Shown one piece after another: positions 23,055 through 32,394 of a stretch of 48,720 bases of DNA. Source of the DNA: an uncultured Prevotella sp. (GTDB lineage: Bacteria > Bacteroidota > Bacteroidia > Bacteroidales > Bacteroidaceae); NCBI GenBank assembly GCA_934183135.1, contig CAKPRX010000005.1, forward strand, positions 1 to 48,720. Reading direction: 5' to 3'. Under the pieces are notes generated by a model, which had not been told where the DNA came from, did not search any database, and was given only the letters and a program-made list of their open reading frames with translations. Positions within the stretch are counted from its first letter, which is position 1; the number at the start of each line of letters is the position of its first letter. Both the position numbers and the translations under genes were made by a program.

Positions 23055-24196
23055 AGGCCAAGCTGGTTAATGGCCGGATTGGCGTACATACGGAGCAGCC
23101 GGTCGCGCAGGAAGTCGTCGTCCTTGCCCGGGATGGTCACCTTGGCCATCTGGCCGTCGAGATAGTGCTCAAAGGTAGCCCGCTCGGCCTCAGTATAGTG
23201 GCCGGCATAAGCGCTGCCGCCCTGGAGCAGGTCGAGTGCCACGTAGTTGCCCGGATAGAGCCGGTAGCCGGCAAATATCTGACGGTCTATGTGCTCGGCT
23301 ATCAGCCTGAAGAGTTCGGTCTTGGGCGTATCGGGGCCCAGCGAGCGCACGTAGTCGTCGATACACGGTGCGCAGTGGTAATGTATGCGCCCCTTGTAGC
23401 CCATAATGCCTGTCTGCATACTCACGATGTCGTCGGCGGGGCCTTTCTTCCACTGCGGATTGTCGCGGCGCAGCTGCATCTCGCTGGCCTTGAGGAAGTC
23501 GCATGGGTCGTACTCGTAGCTGATGGCCAGCGGCACGATGTGCAACTGGACGAGGCGCTCCTGGACGGTGCCCTCGCCACCCATGGCCATCATCTTGAGG
23601 ATACTCTCCTGCGTACGGTCGTTACTGTCCTTGGCCCTGCCCTCGCGCTGGGCTATCCACACGTTATCGCGCTTCTCGGCTATCACGAAGTGCATGTATT
23701 CAGCCAGGCGCTTGCTGGCCACGAGCATCTCGCGCATAGACAGCGCACGCTCTACGATGAACGACTTGTTAATGCGCACCAGGTCCTTGACCCAGGGCAG
23801 TGCGAGCAGATTGTCGCCGATGGCTATCTCGCAGGTGGTCTTGAACCCGGCATCTATAAGCAGCTTAGAGAGCAGCGCCGAGTCCAGTACGATGTCGCGG
23901 TGGTTGCTCACGAAGGTGTAGTTGCGGCCACAGTCTACCTGCGAGGCGTCGATGTCGCAGCCGGCGCTGAGCTTACTGAGCAGACTGTCGAGGAAGTCGT
24001 AGCAGAAGGCATACTGAAACTCCAGGTTGGTCTTGCAGGCACGCATCTTGGCGGCAATGGCCTCCATGGGAACCTGCGGGTACAGATGGGCCACCACCTG
24101 GCAGAACTGGGGATTGGCCAGCAGCCGGTCGTACACGGCCGGCAGCTCAGCAGGCTCAAACGGCCGGATAGGATCAAACTTAGCGGGAATGTCCAT
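23051..24196 (-). CDS. PlsC-like glycerol acyltransferase family protein
   Basis: 381 residues from MDIPAKFDP; the frame continues upstream to 24226, overlapping ddl, which is less likely. The acyltransferase motif is seen as FVSNHRDIVLDSALL (about residues 93-107), a variant in which the His is followed by RDIVLD rather than the standard HX4D spacing. Later there is 'IAQREGRAKDSNDRTQ' (about 180-195), equivalent to the EGTRS block. At 381 residues it is longer than usual PlsC (~240), the extra being a C-terminal helical part. Likely acylates a lysophospholipid or a related membrane lipid. It starts 7 bp after ddl. Confidence 0.75.
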   Translation of the reverse strand: MDIPAKFDPIRPFEPAELPAVYDRLLANPQFCQVVAHLYPQVPMEAIAAKMRACKTNLEFQYAFCYDFLDSLLSKLSAGCDIDASQVDCGRNYTFVSNHRDIVLDSALLSKLLIDAGFKTTCEIAIGDNLLALPWVKDLVRINKSFIVERALSMREMLVASKRLAEYMHFVIAEKRDNVWIAQREGRAKDSNDRTQESILKMMAMGGEGTVQERLVQLHIVPLAISYEYDPCDFLKASEMQLRRDNPQWKKGPADDIVSMQTGIMGYKGRIHYHCAPCIDDYVRSLGPDTPKTELFRLIAEHIDRQIFAGYRLYPGNYVALDLLQGGSAYAGHYTEAERATFEHYLDGQMAKVTIPGKDDDFLRDRLLRMYANPAINQLGL

Positions 24197-24203
24197 GGCG
24201 GTA

Positions 24204-25202
24204 TTACTTAAACTGGTTTTCCACAATATCGGTCAGCACGTCGGTAATGTTGAGCCCGGCGGCCCTTACCTGCTGCGGGATAAAACTGGTGGGCGTCATG
24301 CCAGGCGTGGTGTTAATCTCCAGCATGTTCACCCGGTCGCGGCCCTCGGCATCCTTGGTGATAATGTAGTCTATGCGGATGATGCCGTTACAGTGCAGGA
24401 TGTCATAGATACGACTGGTCTCGTCGGCCACGGCCTTGGCCGTCTCGGGAGCTATCCGGGCCGGCGTAATCTCCTGCACCTGCCCGTTATACTTGGCATC
24501 GTAGTCGAAGAACTCGTTCTTGGTAACCACCTCGGTGGCCGGGAACACCACCGACTTGTCTGCGGTCTTGTAGCAGCCTATCGACAGCTCGGTACCCTTC
24601 ATGTAGCTTTCTACCATCACCTCATTGCTCTCCATGAAAGCCACCCTGAGAGCAGCGGCGAGCTGGTCGGGCTCCTTCACCTTGGACACGCCGAAACTGG
24701 AGCCGTCGTTGGCGGGTTTCACGAAGCAGGGCATGCCCAGGCGGGCAGAGACGGCCTCTTCGTTGACCTCGTCGCCACGGCGCAAGAGGATGCTGTCGGC
24801 CACATTGACGCCAAACCCGCGCAGGTAGTTGTTCAGCACATACTTGTCGAACGTCATGGCCTCTACCAGCACGCCACTGGTCGAGTAGGGAACGTGCAGC
24901 AGGTCGAAGTAGCCCTGCATGAGCCCGTTCTCGCCAGGCGTGCCATGTATGGTGATGTACGCGTAGTCGAACTCGACCACCTGGCCGTCATGCACGAAGG
25001 TAAAGTCGTTCTTGTCTATCTGCTCCGTACTGTCGTCGGCCAGCTGCACATGCCAGTCCTGGCCCTTTACATCTACTATATATACGTTGTAGCGTTCCTT
25101 ATCAAAGAATGAGTACAGCCCTTGCGCCGAACGCATGGACACATCGTGCTCAGACGAGTCACCGCCACACACGATAGCGATATTTCTCTTGATTTCTTTC
25201 AT
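24204..25202 (-). CDS. ddl: D-alanine--D-alanine ligase
   Basis: 332 residues. ATP-grasp enzyme that joins two D-alanines for the peptidoglycan stem peptide; cytoplasmic. Seen: the N-terminal IAIVCGGDSSEHDVSMRSAQGL (residues 8-29), ITIHGTPGENGLMQGYFD (about 84-101), the ATP-binding PCFVKPANDGSSFGVSKV, and the C-terminal metal and substrate part INTTPGMTPTSFIPQQ (about 299-314). It starts 13 bp after the RluD-type gene. Together with murF 6 kb away it is one of the two cell-wall precursor genes in the window. Confidence 0.97.
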   Translation of the reverse strand: MKEIKRNIAIVCGGDSSEHDVSMRSAQGLYSFFDKERYNVYIVDVKGQDWHVQLADDSTEQIDKNDFTFVHDGQVVEFDYAYITIHGTPGENGLMQGYFDLLHVPYSTSGVLVEAMTFDKYVLNNYLRGFGVNVADSILLRRGDEVNEEAVSARLGMPCFVKPANDGSSFGVSKVKEPDQLAAALRVAFMESNEVMVESYMKGTELSIGCYKTADKSVVFPATEVVTKNEFFDYDAKYNGQVQEITPARIAPETAKAVADETSRIYDILHCNGIIRIDYIITKDAEGRDRVNMLEINTTPGMTPTSFIPQQVRAAGLNITDVLTDIVENQFK

Positions 25203-25215
25203 TTTTATGTTGATT

Positions 25216-26289
25216 TTAGTTGTCTGCGAAAGTATCTTTGGTGGTACCGTTGATGTACACGCGCCAGCGGTCTATGAGCTGCTGCATGTCGGCAGGCCAC
25301 TCTGAGGTAAAGTCCATCTGCTGCCCGGTGGTGGGGTGTACGAACCCGAGTGTGCGGGCATGCAGGGCCTGGCGCGGGCACGTGGCGAAACAGTTCTGGA
25401 CAAAGGCCCGGTACGACGAACTGCGGTTGCCGCGCAGGATGTCCATCCCCCCGTAGCGCTCGTCGGCAAAGAGCGGGTGGCCGATGTGCTTCATGTGTGC
25501 CCTGATCTGGTGTGTGCGCCCCGTTTCCAGTACACATTCTACCAGCGTGGTGTAGCCGAAGCGCTCCAGTACCCTGTAGTGGGTTACGGCACTCTTTCCC
25601 ACATCCGAGCCAGGCTCGAAGACGGCCATACGCAGTCTGTCCTTGGGGTCGCGACCGATGTTGCCCTCTATGCGACCGCTGTCCTCAGCCAGGTTGCCCC
25701 ATACCAGGGCGTTGTAGCTGCGGTGGGTGGTCTTGTTAAAGAACTGCAGTCCCAGGCGGGTCTTCGCAGTGGGTGTCTTGGCCACCACGAGCAGCCCGCT
25801 GGTATCCTTGTCTATGCGGTGAACCAGCCCCACCTCGGGGTCGTTAGGATCGTAGCCCGCCACGTCGCGCAGATGCCACGCCAAGGCGTTGACCAGCGTG
25901 CCATGGAAGTTTCCCACACCCGGGTGAACCACCAGCCCGGCCGGCTTGTTGACCACCAGCAGCTCGCTGTCCTCGTACACGATGTCCAAGGGTATGTCCT
26001 CGGGCTCAATGGTGGTGTCGTGGCGCGGGCGGTCCAGCATGAGCGTCACCACGTCGCCTGGGCGCACGCGGTAGTTACGCTTTACGGGGCGGTCGTTGAC
26101 ATGTACAAATCCAGCGTCGGCCGCCTTTTGTATGCGGTTACGGCTGGAGTGCTGCAACTTATCCAGCATGTACTTATCTATACGCAGTGGCTCCTGGTTG
26201 GCATCTACCACAAACCAGAAGTGCTCGTATAGCTGCTGGGCGTCGTCCAGCCCGTCGGTGTCCAGTATGTTGTCGTTGTCTGTTGTCAT
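25216..26289 (-). CDS. RluD-family rRNA pseudouridine synthase
   Basis: 357 residues from MTTDNDNILD. An N-terminal S4 RNA-binding domain (RIDKYMLDKLQHSSRNRIQKAADAGFVHVND, about 37-67) is followed by the catalytic domain with the invariant Asp in VHRIDKDTSGLLVVAKT (about 158-174) and later 'ETGRTHQIRAHMKHIGHPLFADERYGG'. This makes it an RluA/RluD-type enzyme, probably modifying helix 69 of 23S rRNA as RluD does, though RluC-like targets are possible. It is the second gene of a leftward operon, between the PASTA protein (56 bp upstream) and ddl. Confidence 0.93.
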   Translation of the reverse strand: MTTDNDNILDTDGLDDAQQLYEHFWFVVDANQEPLRIDKYMLDKLQHSSRNRIQKAADAGFVHVNDRPVKRNYRVRPGDVVTLMLDRPRHDTTIEPEDIPLDIVYEDSELLVVNKPAGLVVHPGVGNFHGTLVNALAWHLRDVAGYDPNDPEVGLVHRIDKDTSGLLVVAKTPTAKTRLGLQFFNKTTHRSYNALVWGNLAEDSGRIEGNIGRDPKDRLRMAVFEPGSDVGKSAVTHYRVLERFGYTTLVECVLETGRTHQIRAHMKHIGHPLFADERYGGMDILRGNRSSSYRAFVQNCFATCPRQALHARTLGFVHPTTGQQMDFTSEWPADMQQLIDRWRVYINGTTKDTFADN

Positions 26290-26345
26290 ATACCTTATTA
26301 TATATAGGGGCCGCCAGCCCATAGGCAGGGGCCGCGGGCAAGCCG

Positions 26346-27038
26346 CTACTTGGCCGGCCGCTCGGCAGAGGAACTCTCGGCGGGCGGGGCCGTCACCTCC
26401 TCAAACTCATCGGGGCCTTCTGACGCGCCGCTCATCTCCTCGTCGTCCAGGGGGTCTATGTAGTTGACTGAGTCGTCGGCATCGCGCATGCCATTGCCAG
26501 CCTGTATCACCAAGGGCTCATCTACTGGCACCCGGTCGCCGGCCACCACTCGCTTGCCGTGTACCGTGATGCCGTAAACCCAGTCTTTCTCGCCCGGCAC
26601 GCGTTCGGGCAGTGCCAACTTGAAGCCCATGGCCGTCAGTTTGGCCATGGCCTCGCGCAGCGAACTGTTGTCTATCACATCGGGGAGGGTGAGCGTAGGT
26701 GTATGAGGCGAGTTGATGGTCACGTAGACAATGTGTCCCGACTTTACCTTTTCTCCCGGCTCGGGTGTCTGCCCGAGTATGCAGTCCGGAGGTAGCGTCT
26801 TGACATATCCGGTGTCGTTGACCACCATCCGCAGGTCGGCATCGGCCATGATGCGGTCGGCATCGGCAAACAGTTTGTTGCGCAGGTTGGGCACCGCAAT
26901 CTCTTCGCCATGATGGGTGTAGACGTCGAGCACGAACTTGACCCCTATTACCAGCGCCACGATGACCGCGGCCATGGCGGCGAGGTTTCCCCAAAGATAG
27001 CGGCCCAGCAATTTGCCGAAAAAGTCGGATGATTTCAT
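26346..27038 (-). CDS. Membrane-anchored PASTA domain protein
   Basis: 230 residues from MKSSDFFGKLLGRYLWG; the frame's upstream start (27086) lies behind the promoter and is excluded. One transmembrane segment (about 17-38, LAAMAAVIVALVIGVKFVLDVY), then two to three PASTA units: 'IAVPNLRNKLFADADRIMADADLRMVVND' (about 47-75), 'LPDVIDNSSLREAMAKLTAMGFKLALPER' (about 116-144) and a third weak one. The tail is acidic and low in complexity. PASTA domains bind muropeptides or other cell-wall material; here there is no kinase or penicillin-binding domain attached. It leads an operon that includes ddl, which fits a cell-wall role. Confidence 0.88.
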   Translation of the reverse strand: MKSSDFFGKLLGRYLWGNLAAMAAVIVALVIGVKFVLDVYTHHGEEIAVPNLRNKLFADADRIMADADLRMVVNDTGYVKTLPPDCILGQTPEPGEKVKSGHIVYVTINSPHTPTLTLPDVIDNSSLREAMAKLTAMGFKLALPERVPGEKDWVYGITVHGKRVVAGDRVPVDEPLVIQAGNGMRDADDSVNYIDPLDDEEMSGASEGPDEFEEVTAPPAESSSAERPAK

Positions 27039-27056
27039 CTGTCTCTGTTTTGAGCA

Positions 27057-27087
27057 CAAAGGTAGTGCAAGTTGAGAGAAATACAAA
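27057..27087 (-). promoter_or_regulatory. Consensus promoter of the PASTA-rluD-ddl operon
   Basis: Minus strand: TTTG (27087-27084), 19-bp spacer, TACCTTTG (27064-27057). The -7 box is 18 bp ahead of the PASTA start codon, giving a very short leader. Confidence 0.8.
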
Positions 27088-27286
27088 ATAAATCGTATTT
27101 ATTTTTATTGCCGAGACGCAGCCTACCTTGACGGCCACAGGCGTAAAGGTGCAAGCCGAAGACACTACAAAGGAAAAAACGATTTTTTTTACAGACACCT
27201 TGCATACTACCCCTCACCACGATGCCGTGTGCGAAGCGTTTCACCAACTTACCGCCTATTTGCTTGGCCGTGCCGTTTCTTTTTCC

Positions 27287-27294
27287 TAATTTTG
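27287..27294 (+). promoter_or_regulatory. -7 box for the GH92 gene
   Basis: TAATTTTG, with CTTG (27263-27266, a near-TTTG) 20 bp upstream. It lies 24 bp ahead of the ATG. Confidence 0.65.
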
Positions 27295-27318
27295 CAAGTA
27301 GTATAACAAGATACCATT

Positions 27319-29550
27319 ATGAAAACTTTGAAACACTGTTTGTTAGGGTTGGCGGCCTTGGTCGCCCTGCCCCTCATGGCCCAGCAGCCCGATGGGGTTA
27401 CCCAGTATGTTAACCCATTCATAGGAACGGGCCAGGTAGACGCCAACAGCCTTAAGGGCGGCAATTTTCCCGGTGCCACCACCCCCTTTGGCCTGGTACA
27501 GCTCAGCCCCGAAGAGTTCGTGGTGCCCAATGGCGACGGTGCCTCGGGCTACGACTATAGTCTGAACACCATCTACGGCTTCGCCCATACCCACCTGAGC
27601 GGAACGGGATGCGTAGACCTGCTCGACATGATGATGCAGCCCTCCGTGCAGCCTATCAGTGAACTGCAGGGTAAAGACCTGTACCCCGCCACCTTCAGCC
27701 ATAAGAACGAGCATGCCACGGTGGGCTACTACTCTGTGCGCTACGATGGTTCCGACATTCTGACCGAGCTCACCGCCACTACCCGTACCGGCATGACACG
27801 CATCAGCTATCCCGCCGACAAGGAAGGAGTGTTGGTGTTCGACATGCAGCACGCCGGACAGAACCGAGGCGGCGACCGCAAGACCATCATCTTCAACTCG
27901 CAGCTCCGCCTCATCGACGCCACCACCCTGGTGGGCTACCGCATGCTGAGTGGCTGGCAGAAGGCGCGCAAGGTGTACTTCTACGCCAAGTTCTCGCGTC
28001 CCGTGGTGAGCCGCGCTTTCCGTTCGGGCAGCGAAGTGTACACTGGCGGCGACGTGGCTAACGGCCGCAACACCAAGTGCTATCTCTCCTTTGGCACCAG
28101 CGCCGAGCCGCTCGTGGTCAAGGTGGCCCTCTCGCCTGTGAGCATCGACAACGCCCGTCAGAACATGGAGGCCGAGAACCCCGGATGGGACTTCGAGTCC
28201 ATCCACCGTCAGGCCGTGGTCGCATGGGAGAAAGAGCTGGCCAACATACGCATCGACGGCAGCGACGACCAGAAAGCCATCTTCTACACGGGCCTCTACC
28301 ATGCCTACATCCAGCCCAACACGGTGTCGGATGTCAACGGCGACTATACGCGCTCTGATTTCTCTACCGACCGTCTGCCCCAGGGCGACACTCAGTACAG
28401 CACCTTCTCGCTATGGGACACCTTCCGTGCCTGCAACCCTCTCTACGCCCTGCTCAAGCCTGAGCGCGTGGGCGACATGGTCAAGAGCATGCTGCGCCAG
28501 TACGATGTGTACGGCTATCTGCCCATCTGGCAGCTCTGGGGGTCAGAGAACTACTGCATGATAGGCAACCACGCCATACCCGTAATGGTCGACGCGGCGC
28601 TCAAGGGGCTGCCTGGCGTAGACGCCGAGAAGGTGTACGAGGCTGTCAAGGGCACCTCGATGCGCGACCACCTGCAGTCGCCGTGGTCGGTGCTCGAACA
28701 GTACGGCTATCTGCCTGAGACACGCCAGCGCGAGTCGGTATCCATCACGCTCGAAAACGCCTATGACGATGCCTGTGTGGCCCGCCTGGCCAAGCACTTA
28801 GGCAAGACGGCCGACTACGAGTACTTCGACCGCCGCTCGCACCTCTACCGCAATCTCTATGACGCCAAGACAGGGTTCTTCCGCGCCAAGGACGAGAACG
28901 GCAAGTGGATGGAGCCCTTCAACCCATACACCTACCATCCTAAGGGTATGCACCCCTACGCCGAGGGCAATGCCTGGCAGTACAATTTCTTCGTTCCGCA
29001 GGATGTGCCCGACATGGTAAAGCTCATGGGAGGTAACAAGAAATTTGAGCGGGCCCTGGACCACCTCTTTACTGACACCACCCGCGTAGACCTGGACGGC
29101 GGCGGCAACGCCAGCGGTTTCATCGGCCAGTATGCCCACGGCAACGAGCCCAGCCATCACTGTGCCTATCTGTACAACTGGGTGGGCGCCGACCGTAAGA
29201 CGCAGTACTACACCAACAAAGTGATGACCGAGCAGTACTTTAACCGCATTGACGGCTACTCGGGCAACGAGGACTGCGGGCAGATGTCGTCGTGGTACAT
29301 CTGGTCGAGCATGGGCTTCTACCCCGTAGACCCCGCCTCGGGCGTGTATAACTTCGGCTCGCCTCAGCTGCGCCGCGTGGACATCCGCCTGGCCAACGGC
29401 AAGACCTTCACCGTAAAGACCAACCGCAAGGGGGCCGACGACTGCTACATCAAGGCCGTGCGCCTCAACGGTCGCAAGTACTCCAAGAACTACATTACCT
29501 ACGCCGACATCATGCAGGGCGGCACCCTCGAGTTTGTCATGGGCCGGTAG
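27319..29550 (+). CDS. GH92 family alpha-mannosidase, exported
   Basis: 743 residues, the usual GH92 size. Signal peptide MKTLKHCLLGLAALVALPLMAQ. The mature start DGVTQYVNPFIGTGQVDANS is the typical GH92 opening, and the N-terminal beta-sandwich runs to about residue 250. The (alpha/alpha)6 domain carries signature segments LWDTFRACNPLYALLKPE, 'HPYAEGNAWQYNFFVPQD', ASGFIGQYAHGNEPSHH (about 599-615) and GYSGNEDCGQMSSWY (about 647-661). GH92 enzymes are Ca2+-dependent exo-alpha-mannosidases, most cutting alpha-1,2 or 1,3 linkages of N-glycans or yeast mannan. No SusC/SusD pair is next to it, so it is an orphan gene with its own promoter and terminator. Confidence 0.96.
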   Translation: MKTLKHCLLGLAALVALPLMAQQPDGVTQYVNPFIGTGQVDANSLKGGNFPGATTPFGLVQLSPEEFVVPNGDGASGYDYSLNTIYGFAHTHLSGTGCVDLLDMMMQPSVQPISELQGKDLYPATFSHKNEHATVGYYSVRYDGSDILTELTATTRTGMTRISYPADKEGVLVFDMQHAGQNRGGDRKTIIFNSQLRLIDATTLVGYRMLSGWQKARKVYFYAKFSRPVVSRAFRSGSEVYTGGDVANGRNTKCYLSFGTSAEPLVVKVALSPVSIDNARQNMEAENPGWDFESIHRQAVVAWEKELANIRIDGSDDQKAIFYTGLYHAYIQPNTVSDVNGDYTRSDFSTDRLPQGDTQYSTFSLWDTFRACNPLYALLKPERVGDMVKSMLRQYDVYGYLPIWQLWGSENYCMIGNHAIPVMVDAALKGLPGVDAEKVYEAVKGTSMRDHLQSPWSVLEQYGYLPETRQRESVSITLENAYDDACVARLAKHLGKTADYEYFDRRSHLYRNLYDAKTGFFRAKDENGKWMEPFNPYTYHPKGMHPYAEGNAWQYNFFVPQDVPDMVKLMGGNKKFERALDHLFTDTTRVDLDGGGNASGFIGQYAHGNEPSHHCAYLYNWVGADRKTQYYTNKVMTEQYFNRIDGYSGNEDCGQMSSWYIWSSMGFYPVDPASGVYNFGSPQLRRVDIRLANGKTFTVKTNRKGADDCYIKAVRLNGRKYSKNYITYADIMQGGTLEFVMGR

Positions 29551-29601
29551 ACCACCGCTCATCTATATACAATAGACAGAGAGCCCTCTACAGAAAATCA
29601 G

Positions 29602-29644
29602 AAAAGGTCGCGAAACGGACAAAGATACCGTTTTGCGACCTTTT
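29602..29644 (+). terminator. Terminator of the GH92 gene
   Basis: 17-bp stem with one G-T pair (AAAAGGTCGCGAAACGG at 29602-29618, partner 29628-29644) ending in TTTT, 52 bp after the stop codon. Confidence 0.85.
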
Positions 29645-29712
29645 CTCATTATCATAAGACGAGCCGTCAGCCTGCGTGGTTTTTCACGGGCGACCGCCAC
29701 CCCTCCACCTGC

Positions 29713-30849
29713 TTACTTGGGCGCTCCGGCCGCCACCCGGCGGTACACGTCGAGAACCTGGGCACCCACATTGGCACCCTCGAAACGGGCTATGTAAGCC
29801 TGGCTGCGCACTATACGCTCCTCGCGCCCCGGGGCACCGGCCAGCACCTGCGTAATGGCCTGTGCCATGGCCAGGTCGTCATCGGGGGCGACATATAAGC
29901 AGTCGGGGCCGCCCGCCTCTTCGAGACAACTGCCCGTACAGGCCACCACGGGCAGTCCGCTCTGTATGGCCTCGATAACGGGAACGCCAAATCCCTCATA
30001 GCACGACGGATAGACACACGCCTCGGCCATCTGATAGAGTGAGGGCAGGTCGGCATTGGGCACGCCCGTGAGCCACCGCACACGCCCCGACAGGCCGTGG
30101 GCCTCGGCATAAGCCCGCACCTCGTCGGCATAGGGTGTATGCCTGCCCACGATGACTATCGACACGTCGCTGTCTATATGGGCGAGAGCCTTCACGGCCA
30201 GCAAGATGTTCTTGCGCCGCTCTACCGTGCCCACATGGATGATGTAGCGGCCCGGCAGCAGATAGCGGGCATGCACATCCTGCAGGCGAGCCTCGCTCTC
30301 GCGGGTCTTGAAGTGGGTGCTGCAGCTCTGGTATATCACCTCGATACGTTCCTGGGGCACATGACCATAGTACATGATGTCGCGCTTGGTACACTCGCTG
30401 ATGGCGATGATGCGGTCGGCCTCGGCGATGGTACGCCGGAACTTCCAGGCGTATATCTGCGCGTCGGCCCAGTGATAGTATTCGGGATGGCGCATGAAGA
30501 TGAGGTCGTGAATGGTAACCACCGAGCGGATGCCGCTACGGTGTATGCCTATGGGCAGTTCGCCCGACAGGCCGTGAAACAGGTCTACCCTGTCGCTGCG
30601 CAGGTCGCTCACGATGCCGTGGCTGCGCCACAGACTCTTGCACCAGGCGTGGCGGGGATAGACATAGTGCAGATGACGGCCCTCGGCCACTTGGCCGCGC
30701 AGGTCATCGCGACCCGCATCGGGGGCATAGAGGCGCAGTTGCAAGTCATCGGGAGCTATGGCAGCCAAGTCGTTGGCCAGATTACGGCCATAGCTTCCCA
30801 GTCCAGTGCCGTTGCGCACGATGCGCTTGGCGTCAAGTCCTATTATCAT
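29713..30849 (-). CDS. Glycosyltransferase family 4 (GT-B fold)
   Basis: 378 residues, cytoplasmic, no membrane segment. Rossmann-type start MIIGLDAKRIVRNGTGLGSYGRNLAN. The C-terminal half has the usual GT4 features: YIIHVGTVERRKNILLAVKAL (about 204-224), then 'VYPSCYEGFGVPVIEAIQSGLPVVA' with the E-x7-E motif (about 293-317). Enzymes of this type move mannose, glucose or similar sugars from nucleotide donors onto lipid or glycan acceptors, retaining configuration. Substrate unknown. It starts 15 bp after murF and is probably transcribed with it, hinting at a cell-envelope glycan. Confidence 0.9.
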   Translation of the reverse strand: MIIGLDAKRIVRNGTGLGSYGRNLANDLAAIAPDDLQLRLYAPDAGRDDLRGQVAEGRHLHYVYPRHAWCKSLWRSHGIVSDLRSDRVDLFHGLSGELPIGIHRSGIRSVVTIHDLIFMRHPEYYHWADAQIYAWKFRRTIAEADRIIAISECTKRDIMYYGHVPQERIEVIYQSCSTHFKTRESEARLQDVHARYLLPGRYIIHVGTVERRKNILLAVKALAHIDSDVSIVIVGRHTPYADEVRAYAEAHGLSGRVRWLTGVPNADLPSLYQMAEACVYPSCYEGFGVPVIEAIQSGLPVVACTGSCLEEAGGPDCLYVAPDDDLAMAQAITQVLAGAPGREERIVRSQAYIARFEGANVGAQVLDVYRRVAAGAPK

Positions 30850-30864
30850 ATCTGTCCATGGGGG

Positions 30865-32169
30865 TTACAACAGGGCCGGCAACTCGTAGAGCCGTATGCC
30901 GTTGCTGCCCTTGATGAGTATATAGTGGTCGGTGGGCCGATGGCCGGCCAGCGCCGCCTGGACCTCGCCTACATCAGCAAACTTGCGATAGGCGCAGCGG
31001 GTCTTGGCAAACTCGCTTCCCACGAGCCACACGTCGGTGAGGCCCAGTTCGGCTATGTGGTCCACGAGGCGCTGGTGCTCCTCGGCAGAGGCTTCGCCCA
31101 GTTCGCGCATATCGCCCAGGATAGCCATCTTATGCGGCACCTGCATATAGGCAAAGTTGTCGAGTGCCGCGCGCATGCTGGTGGGATTGGCGTTGTACGC
31201 GTCTACGATAAGGCGGTTCTGCGCAGTCACGGTGAGCTGCGACCGGTTGTTGCTGGGTACATACGCCTCCAGGGCATGACTTATCTGCGAAGCCTCGACC
31301 CCGAAGTGCAGGCCCACGGTAATGGCCGCTAACATATTGGTGATATTATAGGTTCCTATAAGATGCGTCTGTACGCGGTGAAACGTACCCCCGCCCCGTG
31401 TCTGCCACTCGAAACAGAGAAAGGGGGCGCTGCTCACCACCCTACCCACCACATCGGCAGGCCGGGCGGTATCGGCCGAGTAAGTCTCGGTATGGGCGAT
31501 GTTACGGCAGGCCGCCATCTCGGTGAGATAGGGGTTGGCCGCATCTACAAAGGTCAGACAGTCGTGGGCCTGCAGATAGTCATACAGTTCGCCCTTGGTG
31601 CGCATCACGCCCTCAAAGGAGCCGAAGCCCTGCAGGTGAGCCCGCCCCACGTTGGTTATCAGGCCGCAGGTAGGCTCCACGTAGTCTACCAGGCGCTTGA
31701 TGTCGCCCGGGTGCGACGCCCCCATCTCCACTACGGCTATCTGATGCTCTGGCGCCAGTCGTAGCAGCGTCTTGGGCACCCCTACATCGTTATTATAATT
31801 GGCCTCGGTGTGCATTACGCAGTAGCGCTCGGCCAGCACGGCCGACACCAGTTCCTTGGTGGTGGTCTTGCCGTTGGTTCCGGTAATGCCGATGACGGGT
31901 ATGTCAAACTGGCGTCGATGCTCGCGGGCCAGCTCCTTGTAGGCTACCAGCGCGTCGGGCACCAAGATGTGGCGTCCGTCGGCCTTGTCGTAATCCGGAT
32001 TGTCTATCACGGCATAGGCGCAGCCCTTGTCCAGGGCCGCCTGGGCAAACTTATTGCCATCGAATGACGCCCCTTTAAGGGCTACGAAGATACTTCCCTC
32101 GGGACAGTTACGGCTGTCGGTGGTGATAATGGGGTGTTGCTTGTACAACTCGTATAGTCTGCTGTTCAT
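30865..32169 (-). CDS. murF: UDP-N-acetylmuramoyl-tripeptide--D-alanyl-D-alanine ligase
   Basis: 434 residues. Adds the D-Ala-D-Ala dipeptide (the product of Ddl) to the UDP-MurNAc-tripeptide in the cytoplasm. N-terminal domain starts 'LYELYKQHPIITTDSRNCPEGSIFVALKG'. The ATP loop is VIGITGTNGKTTTKE (about 101-115), followed by 'ANYNNDVGVPKTLLRL' and EMGASHPGDIKRLVDYV, both MurF-specific; the C-terminal domain has 'VDAYNANPTSMRAAL' and GDMRELGEASAEEH. Full length for the family (~430-450). Transcribed from the -7 box at 32254-32261 and followed by a GT4 gene after 15 bp. Confidence 0.96.
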   Translation of the reverse strand: MNSRLYELYKQHPIITTDSRNCPEGSIFVALKGASFDGNKFAQAALDKGCAYAVIDNPDYDKADGRHILVPDALVAYKELAREHRRQFDIPVIGITGTNGKTTTKELVSAVLAERYCVMHTEANYNNDVGVPKTLLRLAPEHQIAVVEMGASHPGDIKRLVDYVEPTCGLITNVGRAHLQGFGSFEGVMRTKGELYDYLQAHDCLTFVDAANPYLTEMAACRNIAHTETYSADTARPADVVGRVVSSAPFLCFEWQTRGGGTFHRVQTHLIGTYNITNMLAAITVGLHFGVEASQISHALEAYVPSNNRSQLTVTAQNRLIVDAYNANPTSMRAALDNFAYMQVPHKMAILGDMRELGEASAEEHQRLVDHIAELGLTDVWLVGSEFAKTRCAYRKFADVGEVQAALAGHRPTDHYILIKGSNGIRLYELPALL

Positions 32170-32253
32170 AGCTTTTGTCGTTTATACTGCTAAGATAGTA
32201 CAGGCAACTCGGCATGAGCTTGCTCAGATGTCCGAGGCGCCGTCTATCTGTTG

Positions 32254-32261
32254 CAAAAGTA
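32254..32261 (-). promoter_or_regulatory. -7 box for murF
   Basis: TACTTTTG on the minus strand, about 85 bp ahead of the murF start. No clear TTTG at the -33 distance. Confidence 0.45.
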
Positions 32262-32394
32262 CAAAAAAATATAACGCCCACGACTACTATGGGGCAAAAA
32301 GTGCAGGCCGACACCCAAAAAGAGAGAGAACCGCCGGCAGACAGTCCGCTTGCCCAGGCGGACGACTACCAGGCATAGCGCCAAGGACACCCAC

